From Rhodoplanes sp046000175 (GTDB lineage Bacteria; Pseudomonadota; Alphaproteobacteria; Rhizobiales; Xanthobacteraceae): a DNA stretch of 64,000 nucleotides. The notes under the pieces were generated by a model. The model had not been told where the DNA came from and searched no databases. It saw only the letters and a program-made list of their open reading frames with translations. Numbering within the stretch: position 1 is the first letter of the stretch; each line of letters starts with the position of its first letter. Below are positions 16,953-25,329 of this stretch, in pieces. A program made the position numbers and the translations under genes. The stretch spans positions 18,988 through 82,987 of the forward strand of contig NZ_JBEOMB010000049.1 in the NCBI RefSeq assembly GCF_046000175.1, given 5' to 3'.

Positions 16953-17399
16953 GTGCGCCTGCGTCTCACGACCGATCTCGTCACCGGCCTCCTGTTCGTC
17001 TCGCTCGGCCTGTTCGCCATCGTGTACGGCTGGAGCTATCCGATCGGCACCCCGGCACGCATCGGCCCCGGCTACTATCCCCTGCTGGTCGCCTCCGGGC
17101 TCGTGCTGCTCGGGCTGATCCTGGTCGGCCGCTCGCTCGTGATCCCGGGCGAGCGCATCGAAGGGATCGCGCTGCGGCCGCTCGTCTTCGTGCTGCTCGG
17201 CACGCTCCTGTTCGGCCTCCTGGTCGAGAAGGCCGGCTTCGTGATCTCGGGCATCCTTGTCGTGGTGCTGGCACGGCTCGCCGACCGCGACTTCCGCCCG
17301 ATCGAGGTCGCGCTGCTCGCCGCCGGCCTCGTCGCCTTCATCGCCCTCCTGTTCTGGCTCGGCCTCAGCCTGCCGCTCCACCCCTTCCCGCGCTGGTGA
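16953..17399 (+). CDS. tctB: TTT transporter small membrane subunit (TctB)
   Basis: The four-helix small subunit of the TctABC permease. The 148-residue protein has helices near residues 10-28, 42-58, 72-105 and 118-138 and the motif GPGYYPLLVASGLVLLG typical of TctB. The GTG at 16953 is preferred because GGGAGG lies six bases upstream; an in-frame GTG two codons earlier overlaps that site. tctA starts eight bases after its stop, so the two are cotranscribed. Confidence 0.88.
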   Translation: MRLRLTTDLVTGLLFVSLGLFAIVYGWSYPIGTPARIGPGYYPLLVASGLVLLGLILVGRSLVIPGERIEGIALRPLVFVLLGTLLFGLLVEKAGFVISGILVVVLARLADRDFRPIEVALLAAGLVAFIALLFWLGLSLPLHPFPRW

Positions 17400-17406
17400 G
17401 GCCGTC

Positions 17407-18915
17407 ATGGACATCCTGAGCAATCTCGCGCTCGGCTTCTCGGTCGCGCTCGATCCGATCAATCTCGTCTATGCGTTCCTGGGCGTGCTGCTCGGTACCG
17501 CGATCGGCGTGCTGCCGGGCCTCGGCCCGGTCGCCACCATCTCGATCCTGCTGCCCGTCACCTTCACGCTGCAGCCGCAGGCGGCCATCATCATGCTGGC
17601 CGGCATCTACTACGGCGCCGCCTATGGCGGCTCGACCACGGCGATCCTGGTCAACCTGCCGGGCGAGTCCTCCTCGGTCGTGACGACGCTCGACGGCTAT
17701 CAGATGGCGCGGCAGGGCAAGGCGGGACTGGCGCTCGCCACCGCCGCGCTGTCGTCCTTCATGGCCGGCACGATCGCGACCTTCATCATCGCCTTCGCGG
17801 CGCCCGCCTTGGCCGAGTTCGCCCTCGACTTCGGACCCGCCGACTACTTCTCGCTGATGGTGTTCGGCCTGGTCGCCGCCGTGATCCTGGCGCACGGCTC
17901 GGTCGTCAAGGCGATCGGCATGATCCTCACCGGCATCCTGCTCGGCACCATGGGCATCGACGTGAACTCGAGCCTGCCGCGCTTCACCTTCGGGGTGCCG
18001 CAGTTCGGCGACGGTATCGATTTCGCCGTCATCGCGATGGGCATCTTCGGCATCGGCGAGACCATCGCAAATCTCGGCCGCGGCGCGGAGGCGCGCGAGT
18101 ACGTGAAGGACTACAAGGGGCTTTGGCCGTCGCCGCACGACCTGAAGGCGATCGTCAAGCCGGCGGCGCGCGGCACGGCGCTCGGCGCCGCGCTGGGAAT
18201 CCTGCCGGGCGGCGGGCCGGTGCTCGCCTCGTTCTCGGCCTATGCGCTGGAGAAGCGCATCGCCCGCGAGCCGGACCGCTTCGGTCGCGGCGCCATCGAG
18301 GGCGTCGCGGCACCGGAGGCCGCCAACAACGCCGCCTCGCAGACCGCGTTCATCCCGCTGCTCACGCTCGGCCTGCCGGCGAGCCCGGTGATGGCCCTGA
18401 TGGTCGGCGCCCTGATGATGCACGGCCTCTATGCCGGGCCGCAGCTCATCGCCGAGAAGCCCGACCTGTTCTGGGGCCTCGTCGCCTCGATGTGGATCGG
18501 CAACCTGCTGCTCGTCGTCCTCAACCTGCCGCTGGTCGGCGTGTGGGCGCGCCTGCTCACCGTGCCGTATCGCCTGCTCTACCCGTCGATCCTGCTGATC
18601 TGCTGCATCGGCGTCTACTCGATCCGCAACGACGCCCTCGACGTGATCATCGCCAGCGTGTTCGGCCTGGTCGGCTACGTGCTGCAGCGCCTGCAATGCG
18701 AGCCGGCGCCGCTGCTGCTCGGCTTCATCCTCGGGCCGCTGATCGAGGAGAACCTGCGCCGCGCGCTCCTCATCTCGCACGGCAGCCCGGCCGTGTTCGT
18801 CGAGCGCCCGATCAGCCTCGTGTTTCTGATCCTCACCGCCATCGTGGTGCTGATCCTCCTTCTCCCCGCCATCCGCTCCGGCCGCGCCAAGGTCTTTGCG
18901 GAGGAGACGAGCTGA
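17407..18915 (+). CDS. tctA: TTT transporter large permease (TctA)
   Basis: The 502-residue main permease of the tripartite tricarboxylate transporter, normally with 12 helices. Two related glycine-rich motifs mark the halves: GTAIGVLPGLGPVATISILLP near residue 35 and GTALGAALGILPGGGPVLASF near residue 260. Further marks are YYGAAYGGSTTAILVNLPGE and AANNAASQTAFIPLLTLGLP. It uses an ion gradient to import the carboxylate delivered by TctC. It begins eight bases after tctB and ends near a palindromic repeat facing the isochorismatase-fusion gene. Confidence 0.94.
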   Translation: MDILSNLALGFSVALDPINLVYAFLGVLLGTAIGVLPGLGPVATISILLPVTFTLQPQAAIIMLAGIYYGAAYGGSTTAILVNLPGESSSVVTTLDGYQMARQGKAGLALATAALSSFMAGTIATFIIAFAAPALAEFALDFGPADYFSLMVFGLVAAVILAHGSVVKAIGMILTGILLGTMGIDVNSSLPRFTFGVPQFGDGIDFAVIAMGIFGIGETIANLGRGAEAREYVKDYKGLWPSPHDLKAIVKPAARGTALGAALGILPGGGPVLASFSAYALEKRIAREPDRFGRGAIEGVAAPEAANNAASQTAFIPLLTLGLPASPVMALMVGALMMHGLYAGPQLIAEKPDLFWGLVASMWIGNLLLVVLNLPLVGVWARLLTVPYRLLYPSILLICCIGVYSIRNDALDVIIASVFGLVGYVLQRLQCEPAPLLLGFILGPLIEENLRRALLISHGSPAVFVERPISLVFLILTAIVVLILLLPAIRSGRAKVFAEETS

Positions 18916-18941
18916 GGAGGCCGCAGCATCTGCCGACCTCC

Positions 18942-19060
18942 GCGTGTCCCGGCGAAAGCCGGGACCCAGGGGCGACACGGCGGGACCTCGGCGACGCCTC
19001 GTCCGTTCGCTCCTCGTGTCCCGGGTCACGGCGCGTTGCGCCGTGCCGGGGACACGAGGA
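18942..19060. repeat. palindromic intergenic repeat, family A (copy 2)
   Basis: Arms CGTGTCCCGGCG and GCCGGGGACACGAGG, with GGGACCCAGGGGC on the left side as in the other family A units. It lies between two convergent operons and could end transcription from both sides. Confidence 0.7.
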
Positions 19061-19084
19061 TCGAACGTGCGGCGATCTCGGACG

Positions 19085-20071
19085 CTACAGCACCATCCCC
19101 GGCTCGAAGAACTCGACCTTGGTGCCGTCCGGATCGGCGACATAGATGGTCAGCCCGTAGATGCCGTCGTGCAGCGGCTGAAAGAACATGACACCGGCCG
19201 CCTCGAGGCGCGCCGCGAGCGCCCGCACGTCCTTCACCTGGAACGCCATGTGGTCGATCTGGCGGGCGCCGGCGCCGCCCGAGGTGAGCGCCAGCCCCTG
19301 CACGAAGGGCACGAAGGGCCGCCCGTCCGGCAGCGGCTTCGCGACGCGCGGCGTGAAGCCGACGAGGTCCGCGTAGAAGCGCCGCGACGCCTCGATGTCG
19401 GCGACCTGCAGCAGCATGTGGGCGAACGACACGATCCGCGGCGCCAGCTTCGCATCGACCCAGGCGCTCACCTCGCCGGATCCCGCGAGCACACAGAAAT
19501 ACTGCGCCCACACCTTCTGGGCCGTCTCCTCCCAGGCGGCGTTGACGCCCGAGATGCAGTCCGTCACGGCGACGACGTCGTAGTCGCGCAGATAGGCTTC
19601 GCGGATCGAGGTCTCGACGCAGGCATTGGTCGTCGTGCCGGTGACGAACAGCGTCGTCACGCCGAGCTGGCGCAGCAGGATCTCCAGCCGCGTCTCGTGG
19701 AAGGCGCCGAAGCGGTGCTTGCGCAGCACGAAGGTCGGGTTCTTGGCGGCGAGCTCCTTCAGCTCGTCGACGATCGCGGCGTCCCAGCTTCCGGCCAGGC
19801 ACGACACCTGCTTGCGCCACGCCGTGTGGGCGGCGAGCCTCTTTCGCGCCCGGCTGGCGTCGACGGCGAAATGCTCCTGCACGGTCCAGATCACCGGCAC
19901 GCCGGCATTCTGGAACTTCTCCACCAGCGCCCTGGTCGGCCCGACGATGGTCTTCAGCCGGCCGACATCGACTCCGGAGACCCCGAGCGTGCCGTTCTCG
20001 TGCAGGAAGCCGTTCTGCATGTCGATGACGAGCAGCGCGGCGCTCTCGATCTCGATGGCGTCCAGCGACAT
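19085..20071 (-). CDS. fusion of isochorismatase-like cysteine hydrolase and VOC (glyoxalase-fold) domain
   Basis: A 328-residue two-domain protein. Residues about 8-200 are an isochorismatase-type hydrolase with the full catalytic triad: D17 (VIDMQNGF), K118 (LRKHRFGAF) and C151 (TTTNACVE). Residues about 214-328 form a vicinal-oxygen-chelate domain with FAHMLLQVADIEASRRFYAD, HMAFQVKDV and DPDGTKVEFFEP. Hydrolases of this kind cleave C-N bonds in N-carbamoyl compounds, nicotinamide or biuret; VOC domains bind a metal for isomerisation, cleavage or oxygenation. Such a fusion could carry out two successive steps on a ring-opened product. It ends an operon with an ABC importer, a cyclic amidohydrolase and a PhyH-like protein. 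Substrate unknown. Confidence 0.88.
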   Translation of the reverse strand: MSLDAIEIESAALLVIDMQNGFLHENGTLGVSGVDVGRLKTIVGPTRALVEKFQNAGVPVIWTVQEHFAVDASRARKRLAAHTAWRKQVSCLAGSWDAAIVDELKELAAKNPTFVLRKHRFGAFHETRLEILLRQLGVTTLFVTGTTTNACVETSIREAYLRDYDVVAVTDCISGVNAAWEETAQKVWAQYFCVLAGSGEVSAWVDAKLAPRIVSFAHMLLQVADIEASRRFYADLVGFTPRVAKPLPDGRPFVPFVQGLALTSGGAGARQIDHMAFQVKDVRALAARLEAAGVMFFQPLHDGIYGLTIYVADPDGTKVEFFEPGMVL

Positions 20072-20107
20072 TTTTCTAGCTCCTCGGCCGGGATGCCGGC
20101 TCTTCTT

Positions 20108-20794
20108 TCACGGGTTCGACGGCGTGTCGAGCGACGGTGTGTCGAGCGACGATGCGCCGGCCCACTGCGCGGCGGGCAGCGCAAAGCCGGTGGCGAAGTC
20201 GTTGCCCGCATGATCGCGGCCGCGCACCAGCCACAGCGGCCGCGTCGCGAGATTGACCAGCACGCGCCGCTCGGCGCCGCATTGGTTCTGCGGCGCGCGC
20301 GGATCGCGAACGTAGCGCGAGGTCGCCGGCATGTAACGGAGCGCGAGGATCGGCCCGGACGCCAGCGGCGCCGCCGGCGCGGCGCTCGCGAGTCGCGTGA
20401 TGTCGACGAGTCGCATTGCGCCGTCGGCGAGCGTGAGAAGAACCAGCGCGCCGGCGAGCGGCTCCACCGGCCACCACGCCGCCTCGTCGCGGTCCAGCGC
20501 GGCGGCGCCTGAGAGAATCTCGCTGTCCCACAGCACGAGGTCGGGGCCGAGCACGGCCTCGACCGCATTGAGCACGGCGGCGCTCTCGCCGATGTCGAGA
20601 AAGCTCCAGGCGTCGGCGACGCAGACGTGGCGGCCGAACGGATTGTGGACGCCGCACAGAAGCTCCGGCCACGGCCTCTCGGCGAGCGCCCGGGTCGCGG
20701 CGGCACGCACCGGCGCGAGCAGGTGCTCGGGCAGCGGCGGGGCCGCCGCCCAGCCGGCGTCGCGCCAGCTCTCCGGTGGGCTCGTCGTGATCAT
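20108..20794 (-). CDS. PhyH-like protein with altered metal site, function unknown
   Basis: A 228-residue protein without a signal peptide. Several blocks recall phytanoyl-CoA-dioxygenase-like (PhyH) Fe(II)/2-oxoglutarate enzymes: VLGPDLVLWDSEIL, AWWPVEPLAGALVLLTLADG and the late RPLWLVRGRDHAGND. Where PhyH enzymes have the iron-binding H-x-D, this protein reads DRD, so canonical iron binding is doubtful. The assignment is tentative. The ATG at 20794 starts one base after the amidohydrolase stop (TGA-G-ATG), so translation is coupled; an in-frame start 18 codons upstream would overlap that gene. Its place between amidohydrolase and isochorismatase-VOC genes suggests a role in the same breakdown pathway. 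Confidence 0.7.
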   Translation of the reverse strand: MITTSPPESWRDAGWAAAPPLPEHLLAPVRAAATRALAERPWPELLCGVHNPFGRHVCVADAWSFLDIGESAAVLNAVEAVLGPDLVLWDSEILSGAAALDRDEAAWWPVEPLAGALVLLTLADGAMRLVDITRLASAAPAAPLASGPILALRYMPATSRYVRDPRAPQNQCGAERRVLVNLATRPLWLVRGRDHAGNDFATGFALPAAQWAGASSLDTPSLDTPSNP

Positions 20795-20795
20795 C

Positions 20796-22139
20796 TCAGT
20801 CCGGGCGGATGACGCAGCGGCCGCGGCCGTAGCGTTCCACGACCGCACCGTTCTCGTGGACCACGTCGCCCCGCGACACGGTGAGCACCGGCCAGCCTTT
20901 GAGCGTCCAGCCCTCGTAGATGCAATGGCCGTGGCCGGTGTGATGGACGGTGCGCTCCTCGTCGAGATCGACCAGCACGAGGTCGGCGTCGGCGCCCGCC
21001 TGCAGCGAGCCCTTCCGCGGCCACAGGCCGAAGCGGCGCGCCGGATGATAGGAGTTGAGCTGCACCAGCCGGGACAGCGACAGCCCGCGCTGATGCACGC
21101 CGAAATGCAGGAGCAGCGACAGCTCCCACGGGAAGCTGACGACGCCCGGCACCTCGGTCCAGATGTTCTCGCCCTTCTTCGGCACGAACGGCACGTGATC
21201 GGTGCCGAGGCTGTACACCGAGCCGTCGAGCACGCCGCGCCAGAGTCCTTCGAGCTCGCCGCGGTCGCGCAGCGGCGGCGAGATCTTCGCCTTCATGTCG
21301 AGGTCGGGATCGTAGCAGGTGCGGGTGAGGTAGTGCGGGCAGGTCTCCACCGTCACATCGATGCCGCGGCCGCGCGCTTCCGCGGCGAGCACCGGGCCCT
21401 GCCCCACCGAGGTGTGGACGAGATGCAGCGGGCAACCGGTGCGCTCGGCCAGGAAGATCATCCGCTTGATGGTCTCCTCCTCGCAGAAGGCCGGGCGCGA
21501 CTCGCTGTAGACGCCGAGATCCTGGCGGCCGGTCGCCTTCATCTCGTCCTTCAGCCACGTTGCGATTCCGGTGTTCTCGCAATGCACGCTGATCACGCCG
21601 CCGGGGATCTGCTTCAGATGCCGCATGGTGGCGTAGACCCAGCCGTCGGTCGCCGGGACGATGCCGATCGGGTTGTCGGGCTCGTAGCCGAAATAGCACT
21701 TGAACGAGCGCACCCCGGTCTCGCGAACGATGTCCGGGATCTCGTGGATGTGCTCCTCGCGCTGGATGCCGAAATGGAAGCCGAAGTCGATCAGGCTGTT
21801 CGCTTCGCCGACGGCGCGCCGCTCCTTGTAGAACGGCACGTAGGGGCCGCTCTTGTTGCGGATGTAGAGGAGCACCGTGGTGACGCCGCCGCTCGCCGCC
21901 GCCGCCGTCTCCGAGCGCATGTCCTCGTCGTAGGGGTAGTTGACGCCGAGATGGCAGTGCGGGTCGATCACGCCCGGCATCAGCACCCGGCCCTCGGCGT
22001 CGATCGTGCGGGTGGCGTCGGGCAGCGCGTCGTTCGTGCCGGTGAGGACGATGCGTCCGTTCGTCACCGCGACGCCGCCGAAGAACTCGCCGTCGTGATC
22101 GACGACGCGGGCGTTCTTGATGACCAGTTCGGCCTTCAT
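20796..22139 (-). CDS. cyclic amidohydrolase (dihydroorotase/hydantoinase/allantoinase superfamily)
   Basis: A 447-residue metal-dependent hydrolase that should open a cyclic amide or imide ring. The metal-site pattern is intact: HCH in DPHCHLGVNYP (H61, H63), a lysine placed to be carboxylated (K147 in RSFKCYFG), H186 (SVHCEN), H242 (LVHTS) and the catalytic D314 (GTDHVPF). This places it with dihydropyrimidinases, hydantoinases, allantoinases and dihydroorotases, but does not fix the substrate. Absence of pyr genes nearby and presence of an importer and cysteine hydrolase favour catabolism over pyrimidine synthesis. The ATG at 22139 matches the usual family start (KAELVIKNARVV). Confidence 0.88.
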   Translation of the reverse strand: MKAELVIKNARVVDHDGEFFGGVAVTNGRIVLTGTNDALPDATRTIDAEGRVLMPGVIDPHCHLGVNYPYDEDMRSETAAAASGGVTTVLLYIRNKSGPYVPFYKERRAVGEANSLIDFGFHFGIQREEHIHEIPDIVRETGVRSFKCYFGYEPDNPIGIVPATDGWVYATMRHLKQIPGGVISVHCENTGIATWLKDEMKATGRQDLGVYSESRPAFCEEETIKRMIFLAERTGCPLHLVHTSVGQGPVLAAEARGRGIDVTVETCPHYLTRTCYDPDLDMKAKISPPLRDRGELEGLWRGVLDGSVYSLGTDHVPFVPKKGENIWTEVPGVVSFPWELSLLLHFGVHQRGLSLSRLVQLNSYHPARRFGLWPRKGSLQAGADADLVLVDLDEERTVHHTGHGHCIYEGWTLKGWPVLTVSRGDVVHENGAVVERYGRGRCVIRPD

Positions 22140-22263
22140 GGGAGGTCTCTCGATGGGGGTCGGGTGGTGATGGCGTGATGCGGACGTGAGTTCGGACGTG
22201 ATTTGGTCAGGAGCGGGACTGCACTGCGTTCGGCCCGTCGTGAGACGGAATGCCGTGCCCCGG

Positions 22264-22350
22264 GCTCCGCTCATGCCCGCGAAGGCGGGCATCCAGGTGC
22301 CCCATGCCGTGTCGCCCTGGGTCCCCGCCTTCGCGGGGACGAGCGGATTG
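22264..22350. repeat. palindromic intergenic repeat, family B (copy 3)
   Basis: Units ATGCCCGCGAAGGCGGGCAT and GTCCCCGCCTTCGCGGGGAC are separated by CCAGG...CCCTGG and bordered by CCGCTC and GAGCGG. It separates the ABC ATPase gene from the amidohydrolase gene inside the likely operon. Confidence 0.76.
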
Positions 22351-22376
22351 TAGACGCCTCGGAACGGTCACGGCGG

Positions 22377-23189
22377 CTACCCCTTCGTCAGCACGCCGCG
22401 GGCCTCGAAGATGCCGCGGATCTGCGACATGTGGTCGATGAAGGCCGGATCGGTGCGGCTGCGCCAGCTGCGCGGCCGCTCGATCGCGACGCCGAGATCG
22501 AGGTCGACGCGGCCGGGGCGCGGCGACATCACCAGCACGCGGTCGGCGAGAAAGACAGCCTCCTCGATCGAGTGGGTGATGAACAGCACCGTGTTGCCGA
22601 CCGACAGCCACATCGCCTGCAGATCCGTGATCATCTGCTCGCGGGTGAGCGCATCGGGCGCGCCGAACGGCTCGTCCATCAGGAGGAGGCCGGGCTCTTG
22701 CACGAGGGCGCGGCAGATCGCGGTACGCTGGCGCATCCCGCCCGACAGCTCGCTCGGATATTTTTCGGCGAAGCCGCCGAGCCCGACCTGCTCGAGCAGG
22801 CGCTCGGCCTTCGGCAGATAGTCCTGCTTGCGCCAGCCCTTGATCTCGATGGGCAGCAGGATGTTGTCCATCACGGTGCGCCAGTAGAGCAGGAGATCGG
22901 TCTGGAACACCACGCCGACTTTTGCGTGCGGTCTTTTCACTTCCTCGCCGTCGACGAGGATGCGGCCCGTCGAGCAGCGGGCGAGGCCAGCGACCAGCGA
23001 CAGCAGCGTGCTCTTGCCGCAGCCGGACGGGCCGACGATGGCGACGAACTCGCCGGGCGCGATCGACAGATCCACCCGGTCGAGCGCCAGCAGATCGCTG
23101 CCGTCGCGCAGCTCGTAGGTCTTGGTGACGTTCTCGATCGCGACCGACACGCCGTGCAGGCGGGTGGTGGCGGGCGTCGGGTCCTTCAT
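22377..23189 (-). CDS. NitT/TauT-type ABC transporter ATPase
   Basis: A 270-residue ATPase that powers import. Walker A is GPSGCGKST, the Q-loop region is VVFQTDLLLYW, the signature is LSGGMRQR, Walker B is LLLMDEP and the switch histidine is in FITHSIEEA. The PRPGRVDLDLGVAIERPR tail is typical of taurine, nitrate and aliphatic sulfonate importers. One oddity is the D-loop, which reads GAPDAL rather than the usual GALDAL, a proline at a conserved contact position. The ATG overlaps the permease stop by four bases (ATGA). Confidence 0.92.
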   Translation of the reverse strand: MKDPTPATTRLHGVSVAIENVTKTYELRDGSDLLALDRVDLSIAPGEFVAIVGPSGCGKSTLLSLVAGLARCSTGRILVDGEEVKRPHAKVGVVFQTDLLLYWRTVMDNILLPIEIKGWRKQDYLPKAERLLEQVGLGGFAEKYPSELSGGMRQRTAICRALVQEPGLLLMDEPFGAPDALTREQMITDLQAMWLSVGNTVLFITHSIEEAVFLADRVLVMSPRPGRVDLDLGVAIERPRSWRSRTDPAFIDHMSQIRGIFEARGVLTKG

Positions 23190-23977
23190 CGGGCCGCCTC
23201 GCGCTGGAACACGGCCCGCTTCTCGAGCGCCTCCAGGCTCCAGAACGTGATCACGCCGAGCGCCGCGATGACGATCATGGCGGCGAAGCTCAGCGTCGTG
23301 TCGAACTGCGAGCTCGCCTGGAGCTGCAGGTAGCCGAGCCCCTTCTCGGCCGCCACGTACTCGCCGATCACGGCGCCGATCACCGACAGGCTGATGCCGA
23401 CCTTGAGGCCGCCGAACAGGCTCGGCAGCGCCGCCGGCAATCGCACCTTGACGAAGGTCTGCCACTCGTTGGCGCCCATCGAGCGCACCAGGCTCACCAT
23501 CGTCTTGTCGAGGCTGTTGAGCCCGACCACGGTCGCGATCACGATCGGAAAGAAGGCGAGCAAAAAGGAGAGAAACAGCTTCGGCGCGTAGCCGTAACCG
23601 AGATAGAGAACGAGCAGCGGCGCGAGCGCCACCTTCGGGATGGTCTGCAGCGCGACGAGGAGCGGATAGATGGCTCGCTCGAACAGGCGCGAGTAGAAGA
23701 TCATCAGCGCCGTGCCGACGCCCGTGACGGCCGCGATGGCGAAGCCCGCGACCGTCTCGAACAGCGTCACGCCCGCGTGAGTGGCGATCAGCCGATGATC
23801 GGTCACGATCCGCCCGAGGATCTGCGTCGGCGTCGGCAGGATGAAGCTGGAGAGCCCCGCGAGCGGGGCTCCGATCTCCCACACGGCCAGGATGAGCAGC
23901 GCCAGCACGGGCGCCGCCGCCGTCTCGGTGATGGCACGCACGAGGTGCCGCTTACGCCGCTGCTGCTGGACTGTCAC
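23186..23977 (-). CDS. NitT/TauT-type ABC transporter permease
   Basis: A 263-residue inner-membrane permease with about six helices. The EAA loop that docks on the ATPase reads RSMGANEWQTFVKVRLPAALP, and the end has the family's GLKVGISLSVIGAVIGEYVAAEKGLGYL block. It begins with GTG at 23977, 40 bases after the binding-protein stop, and ends in a four-base overlap with the ATPase gene, so the transporter genes are tightly coupled. Substrate unknown; see the amidohydrolase downstream. Confidence 0.92.
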   Translation of the reverse strand: MTVQQQRRKRHLVRAITETAAAPVLALLILAVWEIGAPLAGLSSFILPTPTQILGRIVTDHRLIATHAGVTLFETVAGFAIAAVTGVGTALMIFYSRLFERAIYPLLVALQTIPKVALAPLLVLYLGYGYAPKLFLSFLLAFFPIVIATVVGLNSLDKTMVSLVRSMGANEWQTFVKVRLPAALPSLFGGLKVGISLSVIGAVIGEYVAAEKGLGYLQLQASSQFDTTLSFAAMIVIAALGVITFWSLEALEKRAVFQREAAR

Positions 23978-24017
23978 GCCGATGCCCCCGCTGTGCCGCC
24001 TCGTCCCGCGGCGTCGC

Positions 24018-25028
24018 TCAGGGCTGCAGCAGCGCGTTGGTATAGAAGGTCGCGGCCGGCTTCGGCGCGTCGATCTCGCCGGCGGACTTCAGCAGTTCGA
24101 GCGCGTCCGTGATCGTCTTTTCCTCGATCCACCCGATCGGCTTGCCGGCCGGCACCGGAATCGCGCCGACCGTCGCCTTGACCTGCTCCAGCACCGCCGT
24201 CTCGCTGGGCGGCGAGGCCCAGTTCGTGCGGATCGCCTGAGTGGCGGCCATCGGGTCGGCCTTGGCGGCCGTCACGGCCTTCGCCGACGCCTCGAGGAAA
24301 CGCTTCAGCACGTCGGGCTTCTTGGCGAGATTCTGGTCGCTCGTCACCAGCGCCATGCCGGGCACGGCCAGGCCGTACTCGACCATGTCCATCACGACGA
24401 AGTCGACGCCCTTGTGCTGCTCGCGGATGATCGGCAGGTCGTTGGTCTGGTAGACGCTCACCACGTCCACCTGCTTCTGGATGAAGGCGGGCACGCGCGC
24501 CTGCGCGTTCATCAGCGTGCGCTTCACCGAGGCAGGATCGACCTTGTTGAGGCGCAGGAAGGCGTCGAGATAGCTGGTGCCGGTCTCGCCGACCGAGTGG
24601 GCGACCGTCATGCCGGCGAGATCCTTCGGCGTCTTGGCCGGCTTGTCCGGATAGGTGATCAGCGTCACCGGGGTCTTGGGGTGGTAGAGCGCGACGATCT
24701 TGACGGGCAGGCCCTTCTGGATCGCGCTCAGCGCGAACACGCCCGGCAGGATGACGATGTCCTCCTGGCCCTGGATCAGCGCGCCGAGCGCGGCCTGGGC
24801 ACCGGCCCCCTCGCCGAGCTTCACGTCGAGCCCGGCCGCCTTGAACAGCCCCTTCTCCTGCGCCAGGAAGTACGTGCCGTACTCGCCCTTCATCTTCCAC
24901 GAGAAGCGGACATTGACCGTATCCTGGGCGGCGGCCGGCGCCGCGATACCGAGCGCTGCCGCGGCCGTCGTGGCGGCACCGAGGGCGAGGACGGCGAGCG
25001 TTCGGCGTGACGGGCGAGATCCGAGCAT
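24018..25028 (-). CDS. NMT1/THI5-like ABC transporter binding protein
   Basis: A 336-residue periplasmic binding protein. The signal peptide runs from RRTLAVLALGAATTAAAALG to APAAAQD. The mature part shows family features: the FLAQEKGLFKAAGLDVKL start, GALIQGQEDIVILPG, KTPKDLAGMTVAHSVGETGTS and the FLEASAKAVTAAKADP helix. NMT1-like proteins bind pyrimidine-like, thiamine-precursor, sulfonate or other small organic ligands, which fits an operon that continues with a ring-opening amidohydrolase. The ATG at 25028 has GGAG eight bases upstream, and this gene begins the operon. Confidence 0.9.
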   Translation of the reverse strand: MLGSRPSRRTLAVLALGAATTAAAALGIAAPAAAQDTVNVRFSWKMKGEYGTYFLAQEKGLFKAAGLDVKLGEGAGAQAALGALIQGQEDIVILPGVFALSAIQKGLPVKIVALYHPKTPVTLITYPDKPAKTPKDLAGMTVAHSVGETGTSYLDAFLRLNKVDPASVKRTLMNAQARVPAFIQKQVDVVSVYQTNDLPIIREQHKGVDFVVMDMVEYGLAVPGMALVTSDQNLAKKPDVLKRFLEASAKAVTAAKADPMAATQAIRTNWASPPSETAVLEQVKATVGAIPVPAGKPIGWIEEKTITDALELLKSAGEIDAPKPAATFYTNALLQP

Positions 25029-25329
25029 GTCGAGGTCTCCGGTTGGGCGTGCCGGACCCGATCCGGATCGGGGCGATCGCGGGGTCGTCCGGCCGGAACG
25101 GCGGGCGCCTCGGAGAATGCAAGAAGCGCGCCGCATACTCGTCATACAAAGCCGGGACGAGTGTGGGGTGCCGAGCGCGGGGCTGTCAAGGAAACGGGCG
25201 GCGACATGACGCCGTAGCGAGGCCGCGCGTCATGGCGCTCGGCGGCGTGCGCCGACGGGTTCGACCGCAGGGGCACGGCGCCAACGCGCCATGCCCTCTA
25301 TGATCTGTGCTCGATCGAACGTTCGGCGG
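25029..25329. other. gene-free stretch between two operons
   Basis: About 300 bases between the first gene of the ABC/amidohydrolase operon and the last gene of the OFOR operon. It must hold the ABC operon promoter. I see GATCCGGATC (25070-25079) as a short palindrome but no recognised operator and no believable ORF. Confidence 0.5.
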
